DNA of 64,000 nucleotides from Cristatella mucedo (taxonomy: Eukaryota; Bryozoa; Phylactolaemata; Cristatellidae), in contig WPIO01000006.1 in assembly GCA_009760855.2 (NCBI GenBank), positions 310,001 through 374,000 on the forward strand, read 5' to 3'. The notes under the pieces are model-generated. The model had not been told where the DNA came from. It was given only the letters and a program-made list of their open reading frames with translations, and did not search any database. The position numbers and the translations under genes were made by a program. Positions 1 to 11,400 of this stretch are shown piece after piece (position 1 is the first letter of the stretch; each line of letters opens with the position of its first letter).

Positions 1-73
1 TCGCACGCTCTCCGAAACCACGGACCCGAAAAAGGCGGACCCGACCCACACGGTGCAGCAGGTATTGGTGTAG
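1..73 (+). CDS. possible terminal exon fragment at left edge
   Basis: Frame 2 is open from base 2 to a TAG at 71-73. Of its first 20 codons, about 18 end in G or C, the same bias as the recognised host exons in this window and unlike the repeats. After CAG at 59-61 a GTATTG follows, so the exon could instead end at 61 as a splice donor. I recognise no family from these two dozen residues (they include SETTDPKKADP). This is a weak call based only on codon use and position. Confidence 0.25.
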   Translation, partial: RTLSETTDPKKADPTHTVQQVLV

Positions 74-135
74 CTGGAGCGCCGGCTTGGCCAGTGCTGT
101 CGTGCAGCGACGTTTGTCTGACTTACTAACGTGAA

Positions 136-660
136 TACTAGATTAGAATAATAACAATAGTAGATATAATAAATTTGATATAGTGCCCTCAGAGAACTCA
201 GTCTCTTTCTAGGCACTTTACATATGCTGCAATGGTAGCACGATCGAGTGGTCAGTGGAAGCATGCTCGATAAACAACATGAATAAAGTAGCCATTAAAG
301 ATTACGCGCACTATCTTCGGACATTCGGACTCGCTGCACATTCGTCCGGAAGCCTGCAGCGATTAGATAGCTTCGACTCGAGGGTCTGTTTTGGCGAGCT
401 TCGACACCGCTGCGGCCAGGCTTTCGACATTACCGAATGGATTGGTGGCAACATCCGCAAGCAGCAGGCACAGTGTAAGCAGGCGCATGCACATGAAGGA
501 CGAATCGCAAAGACTCAGCAAATGCAGTAATAAATATTATTTATGTATTTTTTAATTATTCATTATGATTTATTTATAATTCATGATTTATAATTATTTA
601 TGTATTTATTAATATTATTATTTATGTATATAAATAGGTGTACTTTAAGCTTCTTTTAAA
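136..660 (-). repeat. LINE-A 3' region, minus strand, with internal insertions
   Basis: Read on the minus strand, 136-300 is the LINE-A 3' UTR with its terminal stem-loop (minus-strand form AAGTGCC...GGGCACT) followed by an A/T-rich tail. Homology resumes at about 455-525 and again at 634-660, the end of the RT ORF (TTFK-like). Between these blocks lie about 150 bp of unrelated GC-rich sequence and about 95 bp of A/T-rich simple sequence (540-632). It abuts the plus-strand LINE-A copy head to head at about 660. Confidence 0.7.
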
Positions 661-1412
661 TGTCGTCTTATAAGGATACCGTGTCCAAGTTGGTCCATGC
701 ATTCATGACATCCCGTCTCGACTTCTGCAACTCACTGATTACTGGCCTACCAGCATGTGCGATTAGGCGATTGCAGCTGGTGCAACACTCTGCAGCTAGG
801 CTTGTCTGTCGTGAGCGTCGCAGTTGCCACATTACTCCACTTCTCGCCGACCTGCACTGGCTACCAGTCAAGCAACGGATTGACTTCAAGGTTTTGTCGC
901 TCACTTTTAGGTCCCTTCATTCTATGGCTCCATTCTATCTGTCAGATATACTACCCCATCAGGCCAAGCATCGTACCACTCGCTTTTCGGAATCCAACAG
1001 TCTGGAAATACCTCGTACAGACCTCAAATCCTTTGGAGACCGTGCATTTAGTTCGTATGCTCCCAAAGCCTGGAACTCCCTCCCGACCTGCGTCAGAACA
1101 TCCCCTGACCTGACCACATTTAAAAGGAACTTAAAAACACACCTATTTAAGACAGCATATAGTGGGTTCCTGTGATTCGACCTTCATGTGCTTATGCGTG
1201 CTGACACTGTGCATGCTGCCACTAACCACATTTGCATGCTGACCCTGTGCATGTCACCCCTAACCATATTATTCATTTTGTTTGTTTTTCAAGCATGATT
1301 TTACTTACCATTCAATTGCATTTCCCTTTGCAGCAAATGTAAAGCGCCTAGAGAGAGATTAAGTTCTCTGAGGGCGCTTTATCAAGTGCATTATTATTAT
1401 TATTATTATTAT
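661..1412 (+). mobile_element. LINE-A (L2/CR1-like), 5'-truncated, with 3' end
   Basis: The plus strand encodes the C-terminal part of an L2/CR1-type ORF2 up to the stop at 1173-1175. Typical blocks are [29 protein letters not shown] and [10 protein letters not shown] 3' UTR follows, ending in the stem-loop AAGCGCC...GGGCGCTTT at about 1341-1384 and a (TTA)n tail at about 1390-1411. The reverse transcriptase core and endonuclease are missing, so this is a dead 5' truncation. Confidence 0.88.
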
Positions 1413-1800
1413 GTCTTCTCTGCGGAGGCTGTGACTTGCGTCGGTAGTGAGTCCAGGCTTTGGGAGCTATACGAACTAAAGGCACGGTCTCCGAATGTTT
1501 TGAGGTTCGTACGAGATATGGCTAAACTATTCGAGTCAGAACAGAGGGCTGTACGATTCTTGGCCGCGAGGAGCAATTCTGATGGATAGGCGGGAGCCAG
1601 AGGGTGAAGGGACCTAAAAGTAAGTGACAGAACCTTGAAGTCGATCCGCTGCTTGATTGCAGGTCGTTAGTGCAGGTCGACGAGAAGCGGTGTGATGTGG
1701 AAATTGCGACGCTCGCGGCAAATGAGATAGCCTAGCTGCAGAGTTTTGCACCAACTGCAAGCGCCTGATTGCACACACGCGGGCGGGTAGACCAGCAAGA
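1413..1800 (-). repeat. LINE-A fragment, minus strand
   Basis: The reverse complement aligns by eye with the middle of the LINE-A ORF2 C-terminus ([28 protein letters not shown] equivalents). Frameshifts and stops break it, and both ends are missing. It starts right after the (TTA)n tail of the plus-strand copy, making three LINE-A pieces in alternating orientation in the first 1.8 kb. Confidence 0.7.
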
Positions 1801-2020
1801 AGAAAGACGACGTTTGCGCTCTCGCTCTCGCATCTCGTACTCTCGAATGGACGGCGAAAGAGCGAAAGGCGCGGGCCCTGACGCTGCACGCGACGCACGC
1901 GGCGCAAGGAAAGCAAAGAGCTAAGTAGCCGACGCTGTTGTCGTGCCTTGTGACCCGGGCGAGAATCGGGGGGGGGGGTTGTGGGGTTTCGGCCACGAGG
2001 CCAGGACTCACTCTCAAGCT

Positions 2021-2082
2021 TTACCTTTGGAGCTGCGGGTGAGCGACTCGACCACTCGCCCGCAGCTCCAAAGGTAAAACTT
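2021..2082. repeat. long hairpin (inverted repeat)
   Basis: Arms of about 26 bp at 2021-2046 and 2057-2082 are nearly perfect complements (core TTTACCTTTGGAGCTGCGGG) around a loop of about 10 bp. It may be the remnant of a small inverted-repeat transposon. No coding role is seen. Confidence 0.7.
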
Positions 2083-2299
2083 CGGGCGATCCGAATGCGG
2101 CCATGGTTTTTCAGCTTTACGCCTACGATCCCCACAAAGGCGGGGCTAGCGAAGGATGCGAAGAACGGCGGGAAACAGTGCACAAGCTCGCCGACATTCG
2201 GTAAAAGGTAGCTCGAAAAATAGCAGTCTTGCGAGTTCTTTTGACAATCAGATGAAGGAGATCGTTTGAAAGCCGCCGCCACCGCCGCAGTGCTGAACA

Positions 2300-3660
2300 C
2301 GCTGTCGCCGGCTTCGTACCGCATCCGGTCTCGCGGCGCCCTTTATGGCCGCGAACCTGTCGCCGCTTTCGATATTCTCGGCCGTCCGTTAACTCCGTCT
2401 ACGCCTCCTATTTATATGCGCACGCATTTGAGGTGAATCGTTCGCTGAGCTTCGGCGCAGAGACGATGGCTGCCGCGCAACTGCTGCTTTCATTAAGCGG
2501 CGTTTTTTGATGGTTAATGGAAGCTTGAGATGAGCAGCACTACCGCCTGTTTCCGACGCTAGGCAGCAGGAGCGTTGCCAGCCTCGCGTCCTCGTCGCAG
2601 AGAGCGCGACCCCGCGAGCGACGCGACGCGGCGCTCGGCAGACCAGCGCGAAGTTAGGCAGGCTCCTCGGCGAAATCTCGAAGGCGCCTATAGGATATCG
2701 GCAAGTGTGCGCGCGCGCGCGATAATGCAGGCGATTGAACGTCGCGTCGGTCGCAGCGGCAGCGGCGGCAGGTGCGCCGGCGGGCTGGGGCGGGGGTTTC
2801 CTTCTCCTCCTCGACGAGCTCGCTAGCGAAACTCTCGGCGGTAAATCGTGCGCACGCGCTGCCAAAAGCAAAGTGCGACGAAAGCTGCGAGACCTCGCGA
2901 GACCTCGCCGCCTGCGACTGCCACTCCCTGAGCACGGCAAGAGCGAGAGCCGGAGCGCTCTTTGAAGCCGTCGCGGCTGCGCCGGCTTTCGGTCGCGCAG
3001 CGCTGCTGCTGCCGCGAGCGCTCGAGGTCGTGCGCGCCCCGACGCGGCCAGCGGTCCCAGTCGCTCCGCTCTTCTCGTCCACCGGCCGCGCGGCTGCGGC
3101 CGTATCGGCCTCGTCGCCGGCCGCCGGGCCCTTATCGGGACGGCGCGATGGCCGTCACGTCGCTTCGCTGGAAGGCCGAAGGCGGCCGATGGCCGGCATT
3201 CGGCCGAGTCCGCGCCGCGGACGCCTATTTCGCAATGCGGAAAAAAGACGCCGCTTCGCTGCTGCTTCTTAGTCGGCACGTCCTCGCAGCGCCTCTGTCC
3301 TCACCATGCGCATCGGCCGGTCATCTGCATCGTCCAATCGGCTTCCACTTCGCAAGCGCCCGAACTCGAGGACTATTAAGGAGCGAGGTGTTTTTGCGGG
3401 GGGGGGGGGGTGGGTGAGTGGAGGGGTAACTCCCTTTAGCCCCGGCTGAAGCTGCCGGGCCGGGACGGGTCGGCCTGCCGCCAGAGCACCCTATTTGTCC
3501 GAGAGCATCCCGCAAACCCCACGTCGAAGCTCGCAGCCCCAATCCGAGGATGGAGGCCGGGCTTCTCAAGAGGAGCTGCCCGCCCCGCAGGAGAGCCGTC
3601 GTAGCGGCTATTTATTAGCGGCTATATATTCGGGGCGGGCGCCTTAGGCTAGCGCCGCTT
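2300..3660. other. GC- and CpG-rich stretch, no supported gene
   Basis: Very high GC with many CpGs. It carries long overlapping open frames on both strands (up to 296 codons) that are low-complexity Arg/Ala/Pro text, as expected by chance at this composition. A (G)n run lies near 3400. It could be a CpG island or an unmethylated promoter of an unseen gene, but no exon with a recognisable family was found. 3660-4800 holds nothing recognisable except a short (AAT)n at about 3979-4000. Confidence 0.5.
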
Positions 3661-4802
3661 CGTGCTCTCCGCCTCCGCACAGGCCTAGCGGGCTGCCAAG
3701 GAATTCTAAAAAGGCATTTCGTGCAGCGCTTCAGCTCCGCAACACCTCCGTTATGGCTAGGAGGCCAGAGGCTTCTCGAACCCTCAAGGAATTGCGAGTA
3801 CGACAAAAAACACAAACTTCTACATAGAATTGTGAGTACGGCACTGATCTTTTAAAAACACGGGCCGTCGCGACCTGTGATTAATTGCGGATGCTAACCG
3901 GCGCAAATCGTCTGCAAGGATGCTCACGTCCAGCATTGTAATTTCCGGTTGCGATAGCGCGGGTCCTCGCCGTCGGTCAAATAATAATAATAATAATACT
4001 AATACATTGGTACAGAAATCTCAGAGAATTTTCCGAAGCGGACATTTTTTCAAGACGATGACCAACCCCTATACAAAGCTAGGCTAGTTAAATCAGTTTT
4101 TCCGTCCGGTCAAATTTAAATTTGCACTTCTTGATGACTTGATAGTCACGCGACGAGGTTGCGCCAATGATTAATTGTGGTTTGACGCTTCGACGGCAAG
4201 TTAGCGACAGTAGGAAAGCAGTGAATGTCCAAGAACAACTGCGTGTTTGGGCTCGCAGGGCGACGGCTCACGTGACCGTTCTCGCCTGCACCCGCGTTCC
4301 CGCTGCTCCATCCCTGCAGGCCGCGACTCAACCTCAAATAAAACATAAATCCATAAAACCATACTCCTCAATAAAATATAAACTCATAAAACCATACAAC
4401 CACGGCAGCGCCGTAAGACCGCACGAATGTCAAAAAAGGCTAGGTTCTTTAGAACGCTGCATTCGGTAATTGTTTTAGCTCAGGTCTGAAGGCAGACCTG
4501 AGCGCAGGCTCAGGCCTGCCGAGCCGGGCCTGGGCGCAGGTTTAGCGCGCAGCTTTCCGAATGCTTCCGCTCTCCGAATCGCGATACGGTTAACTTGTAG
4601 AGTATCAAAAGAGGCTCCCGTACAGCTTCGGGCCTTTGTCGCACAGCTCGCGGCTCTTCTGAAATGCTGTAAGAGAAACTAACAGCGAAACTGAATAGCT
4701 GTAATAGAAGCAAGAGTTAAAATAACACGTTTTTAGAAGTGCCTAAGAACCTTGCCGAGCGGATTTCGAAGTGAAGCCCTAAGCCTAATGCAGTGTCCCG
4801 CG

Positions 4803-4805
<3 letters not shown>

Positions 4806-4851
<46 letters not shown>
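4806..4851. repeat. (AT)n microsatellite
   Basis: An uninterrupted AT dinucleotide run, directly followed by a minus-strand SINE1. Confidence 0.97.
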
Positions 4852-4854
<3 letters not shown>

Positions 4855-4860
4855 GTATAT

Positions 4861-5012
4861 AGTTCATTCGTAAAACGCGCTAAGAGAACTTAATCTCCAT
4901 TCAGGCGCTTCGCATATATCTCCGGCTTGAGCCCACGACCTCGGTCCTCAAATACATTCTCCTTGACCTTGATTCGAGGCTACCACCTGAACCGCTGTGC
5001 CAGACCGTCGAG
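4861..5012 (-). mobile_element. SINE1 copy (tRNA-derived), minus strand
   Basis: On the minus strand a tRNA-like head (GTCTGGCACAGCGGTTCAGG, then GTCGTGGGCTCAAGCC as B box) is followed by the SINE1 tail GAAGCGCCTGAATGGAG...TTCTCTTAGCGCG. Relative to other copies it has a short insertion in the middle of the head. Confidence 0.75.
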
Positions 5013-5648
5013 TCTTGGTCTCCATGTCCCAGTCATTTTCCCCGCACCTCAGCTACGCACATGGCAACCGAATGCTTTCGGCAATCGCAACCAACATGCT
5101 GAAAATGCTTAGACCCAGAGTTCCCTCGGGAAAACTCGTTGGCGTCTGCGCGAGCGCAACTTTCCGCCGCTTTGCAGATCTCCGATCGCCGATGCACGCA
5201 CGCGCACTAGACAATCCTCATTTCCCCTACCACTCCGCCACTCCGCCCGCTTTCATCGTCCCACCATTTCGTACCGCAGTTCTAGCAGCTAGTCAGCCAT
5301 GAATACCAGCGCGACAGTGCGGGTGCATCTGTCGGCCGTCACGCAGGGTAAGCTAATGCCAGCTTTAATTTAGCTAATTAAAAGCTTTAATAAAGCTAGG
5401 TCCAGGGCCCCGTCGACGTCGTCCGTCCAAGCAGACGCGTGCGATAGAATGGTCTCTTCTTCTTGAAATGCGCGAGCGCTACCGCCGCGGGTCGCTCTCA
5501 CGGCCGCGAACTCCCCGCTTTTTCCAGCGGAGACCGACGTTCTCTTCTCGCCCGCAGCCAGCAGGCGAACGGCCGGTGGACAGCGTATGATATGGTTCGC
5601 ATTTTTTTTTGCTGCCGAGCGCAGCTCTACGGCGCCGAGTCGCCGAGA

Positions 5649-5795
5649 GCCGCGCTGTTTTGGCCCAGCGATCGAGGCGCTCGCCCCGACCAAGGTCTGG
5701 CTGAGGTCGCGGGCTCGAGCCCCGTGGCACATGCGAAGCGCCTGAATAGAGATTAAGTGCTCTTTGGGCGCTATGCAAATGAATTATGTATTATT
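5649..5795 (+). mobile_element. SINE1 copy (tRNA-derived)
   Basis: The head has an A-box-like TTTTGGCCCAGCGATCGAGG and the B-box-like GCGGGCTCGAGCCCCG. The tail is GAAGCGCCTGAATAGAG ATTAAGTGCTCTTTGGGCGC, then an A/T-rich end. The tail matches the 3' stem-loop of the LINEs here. 5020-5640 upstream has no recognisable gene. Confidence 0.85.
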
Positions 5796-5887
5796 TTATG
5801 ATTAATCACCGCGGCGCTCGACAAGAAACGAGCGGAAGTTCGGAATCAATTCAGGCTTTAGCGCATGCACGAAGCTGCGAAAATGCC

Positions 5888-6370
5888 ACGTATCTGCGTC
5901 TGTAACTCCACAAAGTCATTAAGATCAAGTGGGTGTTACGCAGGAGAGTTTTGTATAGCGCACTCACAGCCTAAGCGGCTTTCGGTAGCCAAAAGACTTT
6001 GTCTCACAAAACAAAAAGAGAGTGGGAAGCATAGCAGAGTCAGGAGAGCAGTTGAGGTAGTGAGTAGCATGGAAGTAGCAGATCAGGACCGCTGAAAAGG
6101 ATGTGCCATAGTCGACAGTAGGAGGGTAGTTGTCGTTGCGTAAGAATTGTGGAAGCAAGTTCCACAGTCTAGGACCTGCAGAGCTAAAGCTTCTGTCACC
6201 GGCGAAATGCATCTTAGGTCTGCTATGCAGGGAAAGCGAAAGCCGGTTTGATGGATGTATCTGAATTGGGAGCGTCCGTTAAGATGACTGCATAGTCTAT
6301 GAGATATGGTTGTTGCACTACGGCAATAATGCGTTGAAGAGCAAGTTGGCAAACCAAACTCGTCAAGCTA
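5888..6370 (-). mobile_element. LINE-B 3' end, minus strand
   Basis: On the minus strand this reads the end of the LINE-B ORF (GDRSFSSAGPRLWNLLPQFL) and its 3' UTR, which ends in CTTTGTGGAGTTACAGACGCAGATACGT. It is 5'-truncated. An L2/CR1-like family, different from LINE-A by its (TACAT)n-type end. Confidence 0.8.
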
Positions 6371-8399
6371 AATCAAGTTTGAGAGAAAATAATGCACGAC
6401 TATAACTTTAGATATTAAACTTCAAGAAGCGATTTTAAGAATAAGAACAAAGGTCATCTGCCATCGAATTGAGAGCACAAGCATTTTACATCGAGCTATC
6501 TATCTCTCAAGCTGGTTTTCGCAACAATGCTCTTTCCAGCATCTGTTATCTTGCTTGCTCTGTACAAAGGACTTCAAGTCGTGGCCGTTACTGACCATAT
6601 TTGAGTTCAGAGTGGTTCCTGGTGCGCTGCATCAACCACATGCATCACCAATAGCGAACCATATCAGCAGCAGGTCCTGGAGTTCTTCCCTTACCTGGAA
6701 CAGCAGGTCAGAGAAGGCAATCTGGCACACGGCCGCACTCGAACGGTCACACTCTTTCTCTCACCTAGCTGTGACTGACAAAAAAAATTGATCAAATTAA
6801 CATCGACAAACAGTTAAAAGCTAGCTTTACCAATGCATTCAGGAGAACAGCTATAGGCCACTCTATTTCAGGATGTCAAAAAATGAGCCCACGCTTCGGC
6901 TTTCTGGTTAGATCACAGGCTAAATCGCACACACGCTCAGTATGATGTAAATCTTCTTACCGAGTTAAAAATATTTCTCCTTTATAGGAATAGCTAGCTT
7001 TTTGTGTTTGGTCTTCGCTCAAGGCTTCACTCTTTCGATGCTTTGCAAAAGAACCAATGAGCGATTCATCCCACAATGAGCGATTCATACGCCTTAACAT
7101 CGCGAACAAGCGACTTTGGGCATAGCCGTATAGGAAACAGATCTTTATTACAATGAGCTTATTCTTTGTAGTCAGAAGTAGCATAGCGAGAATGCTCGCG
7201 GCGGTAGAGCACGACGGGAAAATGCCAGACAGCCGTCGGCAGCCCTACATACAAGTTTCAATAGGAAAGCATGGTGCTGCCTTGCGAGGCACCGTCAAAG
7301 CTAATACAAGACGCGAGGCAAGCAATCACTTGGCCTTCAGATCTGTCATAATCACGATGTGCTGAAGGGTTGTGCAGGCAGCGCAGTGCAGCTGCCCCTG
7401 CACATGGCGAGTCGACACCTTTTACTTGCAGACAGCTTGTGGCAACAAGAAAGCACTATGACCAGTGTCGGTGCCACAGCAGTAACGAGTGAGAAGGCTC
7501 TGCATTGATTTAGGTAAAGGTTAGCAATTCGCTGGCTGGTGCCTCTTCTGGGAGTAGTGCCCAGCTCTGCACTGCCCGTACGCTCGCAGAGACGGTACGC
7601 CATGGGCTTTGCAGGTGGTAGGACTCTCTCTCTCTCCCTCGCTCGAGCTGACGTTGCATGCACTAATCGATTTATGGAAACCTTTTCCTTTCGCTGGTGA
7701 TACTTAGGCACCAAACTGGTCGGAGATTCACTTCGAGCCAGGATAAAAAAAACACGTGACAGTTCTTCGACGCACTACTGAATCAACGGCGCCCGCTCTC
7801 CCGTCCTCGTTCGCTCTGCAATAGAATGCAAACACCGAGCTCAGCGAGTGATGCACGAACGAGCTCAGCGCCTCGGCTGGGACTGGCGGAGTCACCTTAA
7901 CTGGAGTGCAGCACTTCAAGGGCAGACACACGCACAGGGACGCTGGGGGAGTAGGACAGCCACGCGACTCAGGAGGCACTTACTGGACCGATTTATGCCA
8001 GCATGGCCGCCGCCGAAGCAGACGACAAAAGAATCCCAGAGCACAGCTCGTAGGGAGCGATAACGGACAAAATGGTCGTCTGTAGGGGCAGAAGACTAGG
8101 GGGGGGGGGGGGCTGGGGGAAGGCTGCCGCGAGCATTCGCCTGGACACAGAGCTGCAATGTCGTATCGAATGTCGTGCAGAGCAACGGTGCCGTCTTCCG
8201 GAAGGCACACGCAGGCGTCGCGCGGCTCAAAGGAAAAACGAGCGTGCAGAGTCGAGAAGGCAGGGTCGGGGGGGGGGACGCACGCGCCCGACGACGAGAT
8301 GCACGCAGCGTTACCGAGCTGGGCGGCGGGCATGCTCAAAGGGTAACAAGTGGAAGGAAAAAACGGCAGAGAAAACAGCCGCGTCGACGCGGATGCTCA
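6371..8399. other. no recognised gene; downstream of or last intron of SLC35F6-like gene
   Basis: Mixed composition with poly-G at about 8100-8112 and 8268-8277. If the SLC35F6-like gene has an eighth exon (a hydrophilic C-terminal tail), it would lie here or lower on the minus strand. I looked for an AG acceptor followed by a short acidic or leucine-ending tail and could not support one. Open frames here look like chance. Confidence 0.4.
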
Positions 8400-8407
8400 C
8401 TACTTAC

Positions 8408-8479
8408 CGGTGGCGATGCGCCAGAGCTTGTTGAACGCTCCATTGTAGACCAGTGTGCCGGTCACGAGCAGCACGAAAC
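8408..8479 (-). CDS. SLC35F6: SLC35F6-like exon 7
   Basis: After a 140-bp intron (acceptor CTCGCAG), it reads GFVLLVTGTLVYNGAFNK to LWRIATG, matching human GFLILLIGTALYNGL. Bases 8402-8407 are GTAAGT in phase 1. If unspliced, the frame gives Gly-Lys-stop (TAG at 8402-8400), making a 361-residue protein. Either outcome is possible. Confidence 0.88.
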
Positions 8480-11400
8480 CTGCGAGAGCGATCATCCGCA
8501 CTAGCAGCAGCAGCAGCAAGGCTTCGAGCTCCTTTAACAGCGGCGGCTGCCGCCTCAGTGCGGGCGCCGCAGCCGCCGCGAGGGCCGGCTGCTTCGAAGG
8601 CGCCTGTGCAGCAGCGTACCAATGACTTGCAGGAAGTGAAAGCCCTGCCACCGCAGGCCGAGCGAGACGACGTAGACGACGAGCGTGCGCATGCAGTCGA
8701 GCACCATGCGTGTGGTGGCGCTGAGCTCGCGGGTCACGCTGATGCCGGCAAAGTTGAAGAACGCGATGCTCACGATGTTGCCTGCAACGTGGACAAGCGC
8801 GAGGCGATGAACGCAGCGGCAAAGGAGGAGGCGCCAGTGGCGATGGAGGCGCAGCACAAATGGGGTCGCAGCATCAGCGTGCAATCCACGAATGCCTGTC
8901 TGCTGCAGCTGGGCAAACCCGACACGGGAAACGCTTCGGCGCGCCTGCACCTCTATCTACTCTACGCACTATACTCTACCTGCACCTCTACCTACGTCTA
9001 TCTACGCACCTGCACGTCCAACACCTCTATGCAAGGGAGAGGTCAACGGCGAGGACCTAGGGGTAGGAGGCACGCCGCTCAATCGAAGTGGCTCACACGC
9101 ATGCGTGGCATGCTCAACGCAGGCAAAGGCAGCAAGTGAATTAAAGTGACAACCGGTATCGGCATGTCACCGTCCGTCTGCCAGTGCAGCTGCTCGACAT
9201 CTGGTTATCTCGCGTCCGGTTAACTGTTAGCACCGGGAAACCAGTATTGGTGCTGACGATTTGGCTGACACGTGCATCATAACACACTGCGGCCTCTGCA
9301 CGTGCAAGCGGGTGCACAACAATGATGATTTCTAGCATGCTGACACTCGGTTCCAAAAGGATCAAAATCACAATACATACACCCAAGTTGAAAACTGGGA
9401 GACAAGTCGAACTAGCTGTGATGCTAATACCGATAGCTAGGTGCAGATAGCCTACAGTCTTTGGCCGAGTAAAGGGAGCTCACTCTAAACGGCCAGGGTG
9501 GTGAATTCGAGTCTTGCAGAAGGAAATTATATGTTGCAGTGATAGCCGCCAAGGGTGTTCTGCTGTCATATAAATAAGGCTGCTGAATCATCCTACCTAC
9601 GCTTTTATTTTTGTTATTTGTTATTTTTGTTTTTATTTTAATTTAATTTTATCTTATATTTTTTATTTTATTATTTTTATTTATTTTTATATTTATTTTT
9701 TGAAGGGGGAGGTTTAAGAACCCTAAGAAATGCAGGTTCTCGCTAGCAAGAACCTTGTTTTAAAGGCAAGGCCAATTTCAGAAGCATCTGGACATTCCAC
9801 AACTATCACAAGTCAGATTGTCACATATGCTGACTTGGCTGGGTGAAGGATGTGATTTGGATGACAGTGGTCCTTCAACAGCGGCATACGGTACAATAAA
9901 GCCGGGATAGGAAACTAGAGGCAAACTATTGAGTCACCGATGGCCTGGAATCTCGAAAGCTGCAATTTAGAAATCCAGAATTATTCTATGCTAGGATAAC
10001 AGAGAGCCACTTTGCAAAAGTCAGCCGTCAAGTTATGACTGCATTTTAACTGGTGCGACTTAAGTCAATGTAAGCACCTTTGTTCATTCACTTCTCCCAG
10101 TCCTTGGTGTCCGGTCTAATAAAAAGAGCCACTAAAATAGTTTTAACCATGCTAACTGGTGCTTGGATGAGTATGCATGCAAGACGAAAAAAGACAGTTA
10201 TGGAAGACAGGACCGAAATAATTTCAAAGTAATTATCATTTCAAAGTTTCACTCAATTACACCTTAATAATGGCCATCCGTGAACGAGCCAGGTCAAATA
10301 CCTTGAAGGCGAACATATTTCCTCACAGCCTTTGCTCAGCCGGCGTGAATTATACTGGAATGTTCTCACGCAAGCATAAATTGTGCACAGCATCACTGGC
10401 TTCGTTTCCAGCATAAAGCGCCGAAGTAGAGAATTATTTTTCTTAGAGTGTTGTCACATGCACTATGCTTATGACGGCCAAAAGGTCGGCCGATTCACAG
10501 CCTCATTTATACAGCAACAGTAGAGCCTTAGCGGTCATCACCCCAGTTGCTGTTGGCAATAAAGGATTGCCTGCCGTAGGAATCGAACCCACGACCTAAG
10601 TAGCGAAGTGTGACAAGCAGTGACTGTCACGGCAACCTCGTTTGAACGAACTTTAATTAGTTGTTGCACTGCACACCAATGACATGCACGGCTTGCCTGC
10701 CAGATACAGGCGATGCCATGGAAGCACTTGGCGATAATGAACATCAATTAAAATTCTGATGCACTCGGCAGTAAGCTAAAAAAGCATGCAGAAGGATCGC
10801 ATGCTTGCCACTCAATGGAATTGTTGTGCGCCAGCACGCATGTCAAAGCATCAAACAGCAGGCGATATTAAAACCATAACTGTCATGCAGCACACGAAAG
10901 CAGGAGTCATCCGACACCAAAGATTGGACTGTCGCACTGACGACGAATTACTCTCGGTGAACGATTCCCCAAACCCCTGAAAATGTGGCCAAAAAAACTT
11001 CAAGACCAACGTGGAAATACATCTAATTAGGGTGCACCTCTCTCGTGCAGGAAACAACCAGCCACCCATCGGCCATGCCACTCAGCCGTCGGCCACGCTC
11101 GCAGAGGAGCAGGGGCACGAGCTTGTCGTCAGCCAAGCCTAAGAATGTCAGGGGTTCGGTGACACGCCTGTCCACACGTGACAGAGCCCGGCCTCGTCGG
11201 TCGCACTTCGTCGAAGAGGGTCGAGCCATGCAAGCAGACCTGCAGCCAATGCGCTGGCAGACTCGCGACGACACTTACCGCTGATGGCAAATGGAATGAT
11301 CCAGTTATTTTGCATCTGACAAAAGGCGTCCGGGACGTCCTCCAGCAGGTGACTCGGAGTCGAGCTGAAGCTCCCGACGCGAATGAAGTGCATCGGAATG

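Noticed and set aside
2389-3279. 296-codon minus-strand frame and overlapping plus-strand frames in GC-rich DNA
   Set aside because: Arg/Ala/Pro low-complexity text in several frames at once; expected at very high GC where stop codons are rare. No domain or splice support.
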